From positions 14,989,857 to 15,053,856 of the forward strand of contig NC_134834.1 in the NCBI RefSeq assembly GCF_004210375.1: a stretch of DNA of 64,000 bases, read 5' to 3'. How positions within the stretch are numbered: position 1 is the stretch's first letter; every line of letters begins with the position of its first letter. The translations under genes were made by a program, and so were the position numbers. The notes under the pieces are model-generated. The model worked only from the letters and a program-made list of their open reading frames with translations, did not search any database and was not told the origin of the DNA. This DNA is from Tachypleus tridentatus. Its lineage: Eukaryota; Arthropoda; Merostomata; Xiphosura; Limulidae. Positions 1 to 10,936 of the stretch are shown here, one piece after another.

Positions 1-85
1 GCACACCATGGGTACCAACACCCAGTTTTTAGTGTTGCAAACCTTCAGACTTACCACTATGCCATTTGGGGGCACACCTGATATC
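1..85 (-). mobile_element. Family B SINE relic at the window edge
   Basis: Antisense tRNA-like relic. Its right part (TTTAGTGTTGCAAAC, then ACTTACCAC and a G-rich end) matches the left end of the better copy at 10641-10768. It is cut by the window start, so its full length is unknown. Confidence 0.45.
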
Positions 86-314
86 AATGTGTTTTACTAA
101 GTTCTGAAATAAACTGGAATGAGTTTTATTATACAGGAAACATGTAAATTTATCCATTTTATTTTGTATTGACACTTTAATAACAATTCATTTTGTTTTC
201 TTGTTAAACTGAATTTATTTTAACTTTAAAGTGACGTTTATTATGTATGTCTATTTTTTGTTATAATTTCTACGTTTTATAGCTAACTAATCTGAATTAC
301 CTGCTTTGTTTTAG

Positions 315-433
315 GTTCTCCTGTGGGGCTCTCTTTGCCTCACTTCTATCAAGCATCCCCATCCTACTTGAAAACTGTTGAAGGTCTCCAACCCAATGAG
401 TCCAGTCATGAGTTCTTCCTGGATATTCATCCA
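315..433 (+). CDS. CD36-family exon: distal ectodomain
   Basis: The acceptor is TTTGTTTTAG and the donor GTAAGA. The first two bases complete a codon from the previous exon (probably Gly), and the exon ends in phase 0. It encodes SPVGLSLPHFYQASPSY, then TVEGLQPNESSHEFFLDIHP, the conserved family block in which a Pro-His-Phe motif precedes the DI(E/H)P motif. Confidence 0.92.
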
Positions 434-3400
434 GTAAGACTCAGTTTTGAAAGTAACATTTTCTTTGAGTAAAATAACAAAGGTTCAACCTTCAGTTGTT
501 TTTTTTTAAATTCTTTCAACCCTAACTTGGTGAAACTGTTTTTCATATGCTAAACTTTGGTGTGGATGATCCAAATTTTTTATAAAAGAACTTTGATAGA
601 TATAACCACCTCTTACAGTGATGATTAAGTTGTACTGTGCTGTTTGATGCAGGAAAATATTTTTATTACAATTTATTAGATCTCTGGATTATCGACAAAC
701 ATTGGTGCTCGCCTTCAGCTTAATGCCATTTTGGAACGAGATAAAATGATAAAGTAAGTCTGGGCTAAAACTCTTCTATAAATTATTTATTCTCTTAGTA
801 CGATATTTCTTTTATGTTATTGATATAATGGTATTAAACTTTTCTTTCAGAACACTAAACTTGTATTTTGGCTATCTTCAGTAAGTTTTGTCTGGTGAGG
901 TGTATGGTAACCAATATTCACCTGTGTCTTGTGACCATTTCTCAACAAACCTTGTCTGGTGAGGTGTATGGTAACCAATATTCACCTGTGTCTTGTGACC
1001 ATTTCCCAACAAACCTTGTCTGGTGAGGTGTATGGTCACCAATATTCACCTGTCTTGTGACCATTTCCCAACAAACCTTGTCTGGTGAGGTGTATGGTCA
1101 CCAATATTCACCTGTGTCTTGTGACCGTTTCCCAACAAACCTTGTCTGGTGAGGTGTATGGTCACCAATATTCACCTGTGTCTTGTGACCGTTTCCCAAC
1201 AAACCTTGTCTGGTTGGATGGAAAGTTTTATATACTTATTGTTTTTATTTTGTTTATGGCACAGGTTAGACTCGTGGTTAGAGCTACTAATTTAGGAGTT
1301 GTTAAGAAATGTTTGCATTTCATGCAAAACCAGAAAATATTCCCAACATCTTGCACGGTCAGGGATCTCAGCAGTTCCTTAGTTGTTTTACCATAAATAC
1401 ACATTGTTTTATTACCTTTCAATAATCTTATGACCTGAAAATTTATTAATTTTCAAGAAATACGATCAGCAAAAATAAAATATACATTTTATGTTCAGTT
1501 AAGGTCAAACATTATGTAGTTTGTGTTTGATAGCTGGACACTCCTATTGTAGAAGAAAGCATATCGTACATTACCATTGTATTTTTAATCAGTTTTACTT
1601 AGAGTTGTTATAAATAATTTTTTATATAGTATAATAAATTTTAAAGTTGAAAGCTCTGAAGTATATATAATGTTTTAAATATTAATATTACATTTAATAA
1701 AGTTTACTTTTAAAGTAACTTGATTTTGAACCTTTTGTTTTAAAGTTTCAAATGTTAGATTATATTCTTCACGTAACTGTAAATATTCATTGTTTTTCAC
1801 CTAAATATATTTAGACTAATATTAGTTCACTGTTTTCAGGCAGTTTTCCAACATCACAGAACTGGTGTTACCTATTTTGTGGCAAAAAGTTGTAAGTTTT
1901 CAATTTCTGTTCAGCTTAGTCGTGTGAATTTTAAAAATTACAATAATTTTGGTCAATTACAACAAAGTAATTTCATCTGCACAGTTTTTTCTTCTAATAT
2001 AAAAATCAGTTTCATTCAGAGAATTTCTTATTGTACACAATGTGTTTTAACTAGAAATTAAAATTCACATCTTAGATTTTGGAAAGCTTCCATAAATCAG
2101 GTCAAGTGTTTAACAGTTAAAAGTTGTAAAGGTGTTATATAAACAGTATTACAAAGCTTAATTTTCTAAATAAAAACAAATTTCTAATAAAGTCGTATGT
2201 AACCTGAGTTATAGAAATTTTGAACTTTTTCAGAATTAGGACATAATTTTAGTTTGTTTTCTTTCATTTTTCATATCAGAAATTTTAGTGTGGTACAAAC
2301 TAATTAATAGCTTTGTAGTTTGAACAAGGATTGCACCAATTTAAAAAAAATTACGTTTTTTTGTTGTTTTTTGCAAAAATTGTGGTTTGTGGTTTCTAGT
2401 ATGAAACTGATTTGTTGAAGTCTGGTGTTTAATATTTTCATTAAAGTGAGAAAAAAGTTGATTAAGTAATATAAAGTTCTTAAACTTGTCCACGAGCCTC
2501 TGAGTGTAGTATATCAGACTTCTTTACTTTCTGACTTTTGTAACTGACCAGTAATAATCCATGTTAAGTTCTTGTATTTATGAAGTAGATAACTGCATTG
2601 TAACACTTGGTTGTTTGTTTTCCATCTCTGAAGACTGGATTTATGACAAAAGAGTTAGTTGAAGAGCTGATCAGAGATATGGAAAATCCACCTTTCTATG
2701 CTTCTATCTGTTCGTACTGTCTCCTTGCTGTTGGTGGCTTACTGCTATTAATAAGCACTTCTCTGTTTTTGTATTGCTGGATAGTCACTCGACAGGTAAG
2801 AGTATTTTAAAATAAATATTTAGGGATGGCTGAACAGACAATTAAACCAGCACTGTAGAATGGTAATGGACTTAACCTATATAAACAAGCATTACAATAA
2901 TGTTAAGATTAAACAGTTATTTCAGTAATCAGTTTTATTTGTTAACATTAAGTTGTATTGGATAATGCGTGTAGTCATAGTACCCCAAATGTGTTGACAA
3001 TATTTTGTCTATCAGACGAAATCCACCTGTCGATATTAAATTAACAGTTATGGAAAATCAGTTAAAGGTTCGAAGACCATATGTTTTTAACGTAAGCACT
3101 CAACTCATAACCCTTGGTAACTTTTTTCATAGCTGCTCACCAGTTTGATATAAGCATTTGGATTTTATCTGGTTGACTTCCTCAGTGCAGTTTGGTGCTA
3201 TAAACATGTACATTATCCATTATGACTCGACGTTGACAACTAGGACCGATAATGTTACATAATCGTTTACTTTTAGTTCCCTAGGTGTGTGTTTGTACAC
3301 ACACACACACACACACACACATGTTTGTGATTAACCCTTTTGCAAGGGACTCAGTATGATATACACCAATTCATGTATGCATTTTCACAAATTTTAATAG

Positions 3401-5261
3401 ACATTTAGTAAATATTAAACATTTTTTTGTGCACAGAAAATCAAATTTCTTAATGAAGTATTTTTACTAAAGTTTTACTTGTGTAAATATTGGGTCTGTG
3501 TACAGTGATTACCATATTACGACTAAAAACTATCCTTCGTCCTAAAAAACCTCAAATATCATGTAACGTCTGAAACCTCCTAAACACATTTTACACGTTT
3601 GTTTTCAGTAAGACTATATATTCTGTACCCTAACTCTATGGGGTCTTGTAACTACCTTTAAAATACAGGGTGTTCGGAAAGTCACTGTGCACTTGTAAAT
3701 TTATTAGCAGACAAAACTGTACAGTGACTTTCCAAATACCCTGTATTAGGAAATGCATGCAAAATATGCTTTCCATTTTAGAATGACTACATATTATAAA
3801 CCAAAAATACAGTTTAGTCTAAATAGCTTAAGTCTCATAATGTTCTATATTTTTATTATGTCGAACTTCCAATTGTGCCTGGCTCATGTTGCAGAACTTG
3901 CATTTGTGTGGTGCACACTCATGTTCCTGTATCCACTTGTATAAAAGCTGACCAAAGCTTTTCAAAGTGACCCTGTCTTGACTGTGTTTTGGTACACTTG
4001 TAATATTTTGTAACACAGTCACATTTCAGTTATGATACAATATATATTACTATTTAGTAAAAAGTTACTGAACTTATTTTTATTAAAATATAGAACACTA
4101 AATAAAGAAGGAAAGCAAACAATTGTCTCTTCTAGCTACAACCTTTGTACTTGGTTGCTAAGCCTTTTAAAATTTTGCATGTGGAAGACGTGAAACAAAT
4201 TATCTTTTTAGGTTTTACGAATATACTGTTGAATAACCAAAAAAAAATGTTTAAATAACTGTATTAATACCATAGAATTCCATATTCCATAATAATTTAT
4301 CAAGTTTAGTAACTAAGCTTTCAGGTCTAAAATTGCTGAGAAAACCACTGAGGGGACATTCTAAGTAGTTGATTGGTTATTCATATGTTGTATATTAAAC
4401 TAAGTGTAAACAAGGGACTGTTTCCAAAAATATAGTAGTTCTGTAATATTTTGAATACATTCTAACAAATGTGATGATATGACCTTTGACCCATTACCTG
4501 TCGCATTAGGGTTAAATACCTCGTATTTCTTCAGATACATTCTAAAAATTGGTTCCACAGCAATTGATATGACTAAACATTGTAATTAATCCATAAGTCT
4601 AATAAGTTTGAATGAGTGAATGTTCACCACAACACACGTGTATGACTTGTAGGTCACTAATGGTTCACATGCCGTAGAATTCGAGTAATGAATTCTTTGC
4701 GTTTGGATGAGTAAACGTTAATATTTTTTTTTATGGCCCCTGATAGCTTCTGATAACTGGACTAGCAGAGAATGTATGATCTTCAAAGATAATGCTACTA
4801 ATGCTTGACATCAAGTTCTCCCGATTGTATCCATGATTAGAATTTTTTTTTTGAAAATTGAAAGGCATTTCTAGTTGCTATATGATGCTGAATGAATCTT
4901 GATGGATTGGCTTAGAAGTAGATGTAACTTTTTGTGTCTTCTTTAGAATTCTGTCAGTTGAAAGATTGTCAGACTATTTTCCAGACAGGTAAGCTAACCC
5001 TGAATGTCAAACACCATCACCAACTTTATTAACCAAATATTCAATAAATTCAACACCCTAACCAGATATTTGTTCTAAGGTCATAGATGATGGTAAATGT
5101 TACTCCTCTGGGTACTTGTTGACTTTTGTGTCATTGAAGTGTTTTTTCTTTAGCTGTCAAGAAGAGAACCTCTGCTGACAGATGATGGACTTGAAGAAAA
5201 TCACTCTACCAAACCTCAAAATTTCCCAGAGATAAATGGTCATGCAGTTAGAGATGTTTAA
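315..5261 (+). CDS. CD36/scavenger receptor class B family protein, 3' part of gene (spliced)
   Basis: Coding exons are 315-433, 680-753, 1840-1891, 2634-2795 and 5154-5261. Together they give about 170 C-terminal residues and a TAA stop. Upstream exons lie off the left edge. Seen in the translation: SLPHFYQASPSY, a signature of the family; GLQPNESSHEFFLDIHP; ARLQLN; LVLPILW; then a hydrophobic stretch of about 25 residues (YASICSYCLLAVGGLLLLIS and following) and a 40-residue tail. The order and spacing match SCARB1/LIMP-2/CD36 proteins, which are two-pass membrane glycoproteins binding lipids, lipoproteins or lysosomal enzymes. NES and NIT are possible N-glycosylation sites. The tail carries EPLL, a dileucine-like signal lacking the acidic residue at -4. 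The ectodomain aligns with human SCARB1 without gaps when the 851-880 microexon is skipped. The introns hold a minisatellite, a CA repeat and a MITE but no SINE I could see. Which paralogue this is cannot be decided from the C-terminus alone. Confidence 0.9.
680..753 (+). CDS. CD36-family exon: beta-barrel segment
   Basis: The acceptor is ATTTATTAG and the donor GTAAGT. It encodes ISGLSTNIGARLQLNAILER then DKMIK and ends with two bases of a split codon. The ARLQLN piece matches the RLQ(I/V)N motif of the family. Confidence 0.9.
851..880 (+). CDS. Candidate 30-nt alternative microexon
   Basis: A pyrimidine-rich acceptor (TTTCTTTCAG) and a consensus donor (GTAAGT) enclose exactly 30 nt. The phase matches both neighbouring exons, so inclusion adds ten residues (TLNLYFGYLQ) without a stop. 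The family alignment needs no residues here, so this is either an alternative insert or a cryptic exon. No transcript evidence is available. Confidence 0.35.
889..1214. repeat. 64-bp minisatellite, 5 units
   Basis: Units start at 889, 953, 1017, 1079 and 1143, with a stub at 1207. The third unit is 62 bp because it lost a GT. Each begins TGTCTGGTGAGGTGTATGGT. The array starts only 8 bases after the donor of the candidate microexon. The reading frame across it (1085-1396) follows from the repeat and is not a gene. Confidence 0.95.
1840..1891 (+). CDS. CD36-family exon: end of ectodomain
   Basis: The acceptor is CTGTTTTCAG and the donor GTAAGT. The first base completes Lys from the upstream split codon. 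It encodes QFSNITELVLPILWQKV; LPILW matches the LP(L/V)LW motif near the C-terminal membrane segment. It ends in phase 0. Confidence 0.88.
2634..2795 (+). CDS. CD36-family exon: stalk and C-terminal membrane segment
   Basis: 54 codons, phase 0 at both ends, acceptor TCTCTGAAG and donor GTAAGA. The first 24 residues are a charged juxtamembrane stalk (TGFMTKELVEELIRDMENPP). About 25 hydrophobic residues follow, ending LYCWIVTRQ, where RQ marks the cytosolic side. Confidence 0.9.
3297..3320. repeat. (AC)12 microsatellite
   Basis: Uninterrupted AC dinucleotides inside the last intron of the CD36-family gene. Confidence 0.95.
3664..3745. mobile_element. Mariner-type MITE (82 bp)
   Basis: Two 25-nt terminal inverted repeats with 2 mismatches (left TACAGGGTGTTCGGAAAGTC and on; right arm 3721-3745) enclose about 32 bp. 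Both ends are TA, as expected for a Tc1/mariner target duplication. CAGGGTGT at the tip is typical of mariner ends. There is no transposase inside. Confidence 0.8.
5154..5261 (+). CDS. CD36-family last coding exon: cytoplasmic tail
   Basis: The acceptor is GTTTTTTCTTTAG. It encodes 35 residues starting LSRREPLLTDDGLEENHS and ending HAVRDV, then TAA at 5259-5261. EPLL followed by acidic residues resembles an adaptor-binding dileucine signal, though arginine sits where D/E is usual. Confidence 0.88.
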   Translation: MSRREPLLTDDGLEENHSTKPQNFPEINGHAVRDV

Positions 5262-5279
5262 CCTTAGATTACAGAGAGT

Positions 5280-5655
5280 GTTGAATAAATGGTCAGAACA
5301 ATATAAATATTTGACTTTGGATAATGGTCAATATTAATACAACAACCTTCTAGTTTTTATTAGTTTGCAAAACATAGTGGTAGCTTCTTTTGTCTTTTTG
5401 AGAATTTATTTATTTATTGGTAACTGAAACAGTAAGGTAATAGGTCCTGCAGCCAGTATTGAATAAATGGTCAGGATAGTATAGATGTTTGATTTTGGAT
5501 AATGGCCAATATTAATACAACAACTTCTAGTTAGCAAAATATTGTGGTAGCTTCTTTTGTCTTTTCAAGAATGCCTTACTTGTAATAATTAGAAAATGAT
5601 AGCATTTAAGCTCTGATTTATTTATCTGTAACTGAAGTAAGTTAATAAGTCTTAG
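5280..5655. repeat. Tandem duplication (about 178 bp, 2 copies) downstream of the stop
   Basis: The copies start at about 5280 and 5458, both TTGAATAAATGGTCAG. Both contain TATTAATACAACAAC and GTGGTAGCTTCTTTTGTCTT, then diverge. Probably in the 3' UTR or just beyond. Confidence 0.85.
5284..5289 (+). other. First AATAAA after the stop (possible poly(A) signal)
   Basis: AATAAA lies 22 nt after the stop codon and recurs in the duplicated copy near 5462. Either or neither may be used; a site so close to the stop would give a very short 3' UTR. Confidence 0.35.
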
Positions 5656-6604
5656 TAATGTAGGCCTTTGTGTAAAAATAGTTATGAGACTAGCATGTTT
5701 TTGTTTCTTATAATGAAAAGTTTTATGTTCTACTGGTTTAAAAATAATGATTGTATAAGTCAACTTCTTGTGGAACTGACGTGAAACATAAGTAAATTAA
5801 GGTTCGGCATGCTTTGTTTTTTTAAAATCGTTGATCAAAGTTATTGTAACTATTGTAGACTGCTGCAGCAAGCTGCTAGTCTACTGTTATGTGATCACAA
5901 TAATTTTGCCCTTGTGTAAAGTGAAAAGATTGTCACAATTTTTATTCTGTAATACCATTAATAAAAGTTCTGGACGTCCATTTTTATTGTTTTTAAAGAA
6001 TGATATTGTATTTGTAATGCATGAGTAAATATCATTATGTGTGAGATTTAGGTTGTAAAACACATTGTGCTAAGTCTAAACTAAGTTATATGTGTGTGTC
6101 ATACAAAATTTGCTCAATATGTTGGGAATACTGGTATTAAATTTGTATATTTTGGAAATCATGGTACTAAGTTGATATTAAGTCTGTAGAAAGTAATTCG
6201 ACAAGTACTTGGAGGGATATTCCCATAACTTTTGGGCTTAAAAAAAGTTTCTGGTACTTTTGCGATGTCCAGGTTTGTTTGTTTTTTTAACTAGCAAGTT
6301 GCATCCACTTGTCCAACTGTAAGGTCAATATTTAATTCAATACTTAGTATATAATATTTGAAGGTTTCAGAGTGAGTTTTATTTTGTATAGCATTGCATA
6401 CCTAAGTTTTGGTGAAATGGATTTAAAAAACAAACATGATTATGTCGGCATGGCAACAAACACTGTGTGAAAGTAATCTATATATTATAAATAGGAGGAT
6501 TTAGAGTTAAAATATAACTAATTAGAGATAGTGTCACTTTTTCTTAAAGTATATTAAGAGGAACTGTGTACACTAAGTTTAAAATTAGGAAATTGATCTC
6601 AAAA
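5656..6604. other. AT-rich sequence, no gene recognised
   Basis: Several short AATAAA-like hexamers occur, so the 3' UTR of the CD36-family gene may extend here. Open frames of 65-78 codons at 5527-5763 and 5831-6028 have low-complexity composition and no family resemblance. Confidence 0.5.
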
Positions 6605-6790
6605 ACAAAGCTCTCAGCATCAGTCCATTGAACGATGCATGTTGGTTGAAACAGAGCTCTTAGCATCAGTCCATTGAACGATGCATGTTGGTTGAAACAA
6701 AGCTCTCAGCATCAGTCCATTGAACGATGCATGTTGGTTGAAACAGAGCTCTCAGCATCAGTCCATTGAACGATGCATGTTGGTTGAAAC
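6605..6790. repeat. 46-bp tandem repeat, 4 units
   Basis: GCTCT anchors fall at 6610, 6656, 6702 and 6748. The units are nearly identical and contain CAGTCCATTGAACGATGCAT, which suggests recent amplification. Confidence 0.95.
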
Positions 6791-7061
6791 CAATGTTTTC
6801 TAGTTTTTGTTTAGACACTCATCTCAATTTTGATTCATGTAATCTCTTAGTTTTGCATGTGATTTATTATACTGTTTTACAGTTAACTTTTTTTTTGACA
6901 GTTGACAGCTTTCTTGTTTTGGTTTTTTAAAGCTAAATGGGCCAGATTATGTTACCATGACAGTTTTTTTTCCATAACTTGCATATGAACATCCAATTTT
7001 CTAGACACAGTAAAGTCAAATCTATAAACCAGTGTTACCAAATTTATAGTTTCTTAGCTTT

Positions 7062-7108
7062 TTCTCAGCAGATAGCCCGAGTGGCTTTACTATAACAAAA
7101 CACAAGCA
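7062..7108 (+). mobile_element. Family B SINE, 3' end only
   Basis: CAGCAGATAGCCCGAGTGGC and an ACTATAACAAAACACAAGC tail match the 3' end of family B. The head is missing, which fits 5' truncation. Confidence 0.6.
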
Positions 7109-7272
7109 CAGTTTATTTCTCATTGCTTAACAAACAGTGCCTACTGATCAGACAGGTTTAATGATATTCAAAAGACTTCTAATCTTAGTGTGCTTGTTGT
7201 TATTAGATTATAAAAATAATTATGTTGCTGCTGCTGTTGGAAATTAATAGGTTATTTTTAACATGTTGAAAT

Positions 7273-7403
7273 TTTGTAGAATGGATGGCAACTGCCTGTT
7301 GTGGAAGCACAAACATAAAGGAAGATGTTTCGAAAGTCTTCTGCCTTACGTCACCCTCTTCACTTGTGTCTCCACAACAGACAGTTGCCGTCCATTCTAC
7401 AAA
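7273..7403. mobile_element. 131-bp long inverted repeat (foldback element)
   Basis: 40-nt arms at 7273-7312 and 7364-7403 pair with 4 mismatches around a 51-nt loop. The arms begin TTTGTAGAATGG and hold GGCAACTG and TGTTGTGG. The four changes look like transitions. I see no flanking duplication, so whether it is a MITE or an in-place inverted duplication is open. Confidence 0.8.
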
Positions 7404-8024
7404 GTTTCATCATGAATACTCTGCCTAAACAATCTATCAAAGAATCTTTAATATTACTATTTAAAGCTGTCAGTGTCTGTTTGGTTCAGATTGGTGGCAT
7501 GATGGTTGATCCATGAATCTTTCTTAAACTCAAGACTGGTAACAGTATGTTTGTACTTTGAGATAAAGGTACAATAGTGTTGAAATTTTCCATATACCCA
7601 ATGCATACTTTTCTTCCTTTTGTGTGCAATCAACAGTTTTATGATATTCAGTTGCAAATTGTTGTTCATGTTATTTAAATTTTGTTTTTGTCAAATCCAA
7701 ATTTGGAACCCCATTTATGGCTTCATATGGCTGCTTTTCAGGAACCCTCTCTGCTTTCCAAGGGCTAATGTGTATGTTTTAATAGCATTTCTTGTCTTTG
7801 GATTCTTTAGCTATTTTAACTTCAAAGGTCAATGAACTAACAAATTGAAATGAAAAAATGAAGTCACATATACAAGTTCAGTTTCAAGTTGTAGCAAACT
7901 TAACCAAAGATGACTGTTCTTGTTTTAAATAACTATTATATTTATGGTAATACCTTTTTTTTAAGATCAAAATTAGATGCCTAGGTAAGTCACTTTTGTT
8001 TGCTCATTGTCTTGTATAATAAAG
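7404..8024. other. No gene recognised
   Basis: AT-rich. A 71-codon hydrophobic frame at 7620-7835 has no splice context or family resemblance. Confidence 0.5.
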
Positions 8025-8232
8025 CTAGTGCCTTGTGGTTATGACACTCAACTGGTAATCTGTAGGTTACTGTATCAAATGATCCACAAACATGTTTCAC
8101 TATTCCCTGATAAAGTGTTAGTGGTGGATTGTCATTGACTAGCTGCCTTCCTTCTAATCGGTTACTTCGAAATTAAGAACAGCTAGTGCACTCAGTTCTC
8201 GAGTAGGTCTGCTCAAAATTCGACAAACAAGA
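8025..8232 (+). mobile_element. Old family A SINE
   Basis: The head is decayed (ACACTCAACTGGTAATCTG) but the centre (TTGACTAGCTGCCTTCC) and the tail (AATTCGACAAACAAG) remain. The leftmost family A copy in the window. Confidence 0.6.
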
Positions 8233-8519
8233 CTAGAAAACACTTATAGAATGTCATTAGTTATACATTATAAGTACATTGAAGACTTGTAAGAAATACT
8301 TAAAACTATTTATCATGTTTTGTTTCAATAAATAAAACCACTATTAATATTTTAAGGTTCATCATCTAGCTGCTGTAAATTGTGGTTATCTGCCAAATAG
8401 ATAATGAATTTGTTTGACATATGCATGCCCTAATATAATAATTATATTGTAAATATTTTTGTTCATATGTAGTACGTTAGCACTGTTGTAAGCTCACACC
8501 AATAAACCCAAGCACATCT

Positions 8520-8605
8520 AATTCACTTTACAATGCTAAAACCAGGGGGTTCGATTTCACCTGGCTAGACACAGTAGATAGCCCGATGTGACTTTGCTTG
8601 TTCAT
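8520..8605 (+). mobile_element. Old family B SINE
   Basis: CAATGCTAAAACCAGGGG, a B-box-like GGTTCGATT, and TAGATAGCCCGATGTGACTT. Confidence 0.6.
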
Positions 8606-9305
8606 TTAATTTTTTTTCAAAAGTTTTTGTACAAGAACTGTCTGTTTTTATTTATTGAACTTGAGTTCTTTTAAATGATGGATCTTTCTTCTTCAAGGGA
8701 ATTTCCAATTTATCCCTAACAAAGGAAGATCCACCTTCTTAAGTGTTGTATTGACTTCCTTAACTTACGTGTTTTTCTAACATCATAAATCCGAATGTTT
8801 ATGTTTATATAGCATCCATTTTTTAACATCAAGTATAAACTTTCTGGATTATTAAATCTTTTAAATTCCTAAAACTTCACAGAATAACCCTAAACCATCA
8901 TAACCACCGAGTTGAACAAAGGTTTTATTATAACTATTTAATGGAATGCGTGCAACGGGCCTAACCTGACTAGGCTTTACTTCCTTTGTGGTTGGATTTT
9001 TTTTTCTAATATTTTAAAGTAATTTTTAAAAGCGTATATATTTAGATGACCTTTTCTCTGTTAGTGTTTTATGATGTAATGAAAGGCAGTATCCAATTTT
9101 AAGTTCAATACTATGATTATATTTTCTGTTTGGTATTATTATTATTATGCTATGATCCGTATCTATCATACATTTTGACCTCGCAGTTTTTCTCAGCCTA
9201 ATAAATTTAAATTGTTTTATCTCTACGTGTGTCTGACTTAATATCTACATCTCCACAGCCTTGTTTTTTTTATTAAACAACAAGCAGTGACCTATAAAAC
9301 ATAAT
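8606..9305. other. No gene recognised
   Basis: AT-rich unique-looking sequence with homopolymer T runs. Confidence 0.5.
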
Positions 9306-9580
9306 TAGGTCAAATTAGTATGCTTATTGTAACAGTATTCTTTAAATACAGGACTTGTAGAATAATACACACGAAATATAATTGCAAACACCGAAATCTG
9401 CATGCCTACTTATTTTAGGCCTAACATTAGTTAAGCCTTTATTAAGTAAGGCGTATATTCTATAGATATATATAAACCAACACTATAACTTGGGTGTTTT
9501 TATGACCTACTTTAGTTGTAGTTGAACTTTACCGTACGTAATACTATCAATAAATAAACTTACGTTCTTACTTTGGAATT
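9306..9580. repeat. Dispersed repeat E, copy 1
   Basis: Homologous over about 270 bp to 31197-31597, sharing TTTAAATACAGGACTT, TTAGGCCTAAC, AGTTAAGCCTTTATTA and CAATAAATAAACTT. No coding frame or tRNA-like head. This copy lacks the SINE present in the other. Confidence 0.75.
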
Positions 9581-10171
9581 TTGTACTTATTGTTAATCGT
9601 ATATTTTTTCATAAAATTTTCTCTATAAAAGTACGTTGTTTTATTAAGACGGAAAGACAACTTAAGGTGCTCACGAGGTACTAGTTCTTGCAAAGTCTCA
9701 AAAGTGCGAGACCAAATACGTATATTATCGGGAATTATTTACGTACCCATACTCTAATGTACCTACAGTGTTATTACGCGATAACATAGCCCTAACTGTG
9801 TATGGAAAGATCGAACATTAGCCTAAAGCTCAAAGTGAAACCTAAATAAAAAAAGTAATCGAAACAACAGCTATGCTATTTACGCTTGTATATTTTAGGT
9901 TTCTAGAGAAAAAAAAACTTCCAAGCCCATGATGTTCAATCAGTTGGTTAGAAAGTTTTTAAAATTTCAACAATTTTTATTTATTTCGTCTTAGAATCGT
10001 TCGAATCATTTGTTGTCTTCGCTACGTCTGAAGTTTTTTATCTACACTATAATTTTTCAGATTAGAAGACGTTTATTCTGCTGTATAATTTGTTTTTTGT
10101 TGTTTTTTTAGTAGATTCAAACACTAATTTGTTTCTGTAAATGGGTAGGATACAGTCTGACTTGTATGTAT
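9581..10171. other. No gene recognised
   Basis: AT-rich, with no repeat or exon signal that I could support. Confidence 0.5.
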
Positions 10172-10398
10172 GGAACATGTTCTAGTAGTTAGCGTGCTGG
10201 TCTTGACCTTTGAAGGTCCATGGCTCGCATCCTGTTGCCACCAAATCTCTCCCTTTAATTTAGAGCGTGCGTTCTAAAGGTTATGGTCAAATCAAACAAT
10301 TCGATTAGAGTACCCCAAAAGTTGGCGGTGGGCGATGTTGACTAGCTCCTTTATATTCTGTCAGTTCTCTTGTATAGCTTTACGCGAATATTCGGAAC
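10172..10398 (+). mobile_element. Family A-like SINE with a different head
   Basis: The central AAAAGTTGGCGGTGGGC and GTTGACTAGCTCC and the tail GTATAGCTTTACGCG are family A, but the head (TAGCGTGCTGGTCTTGACC) does not match the usual one. Either very old or a sister subfamily. Confidence 0.5.
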
Positions 10399-10640
10399 GA
10401 GCCTAACATTAATTGTCATTGTATCCAGTGTCCACGGTTCGAACCATGATATGCCGTAGAACGTTGGATGTTAAAACCTGATGGTTGATTGGAAGTATTA
10501 ATATTATACGATTGGTACCATTGAATGGCTACCCATCATCTGGTCAGTATAGATTTAATTTAGAACGGTTACGGCTCGGTCCTTGTCTGTGTGGCCTGGC
10601 TACTTAGCCCACGAAGCATAAATGTACATTTCAGGTAATG

Positions 10641-10768
10641 TGTGTGTGTGTGTTTTCTTATAGCAAAGCCACATCGGTCTATCTGCTGAGCCCACCAAGG
10701 GGAATCGAACCCCTGATTTTAGCGTTGTAAATACGTAGACTTACCGCTGTACTAGCGGGAGGGCATGT
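10641..10768 (-). mobile_element. Family B SINE, best complete example
   Basis: Read on the minus strand: a tRNA-like head with GGTTCGATTCCCCTTGGTGG (B box), then TCAGCAGATAG and GTGGCTTTGCTATAAGAAAA, ending in CACA repeats. The anticodon-arm region holds TTACAACGCTAAAATCAG. Confidence 0.75.
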
Positions 10769-10936
10769 TTCAGGTAAAAACAGAAAACCGTCTCTCTGTA
10801 TGTAGTTGTTTGGTTAAGAGTTTTCGTTCTAAACATTAGTAACTTAAATAACTATACGAATATTTAATGGATTTACATAATAAACTGGAAATAATGTAGA
10901 AATAAAGCTTATATTAATATTACTCTCTGTTTGCTA

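Noticed and set aside
1085-1396. 103-codon frame
   Set aside because: It is the translation of the 64-bp minisatellite plus intron, with no start context or conservation.
7620-7835. Small hydrophobic membrane protein of 71 residues
   Set aside because: Composition follows a T-rich strand; no start context, homologue or splice site pair.
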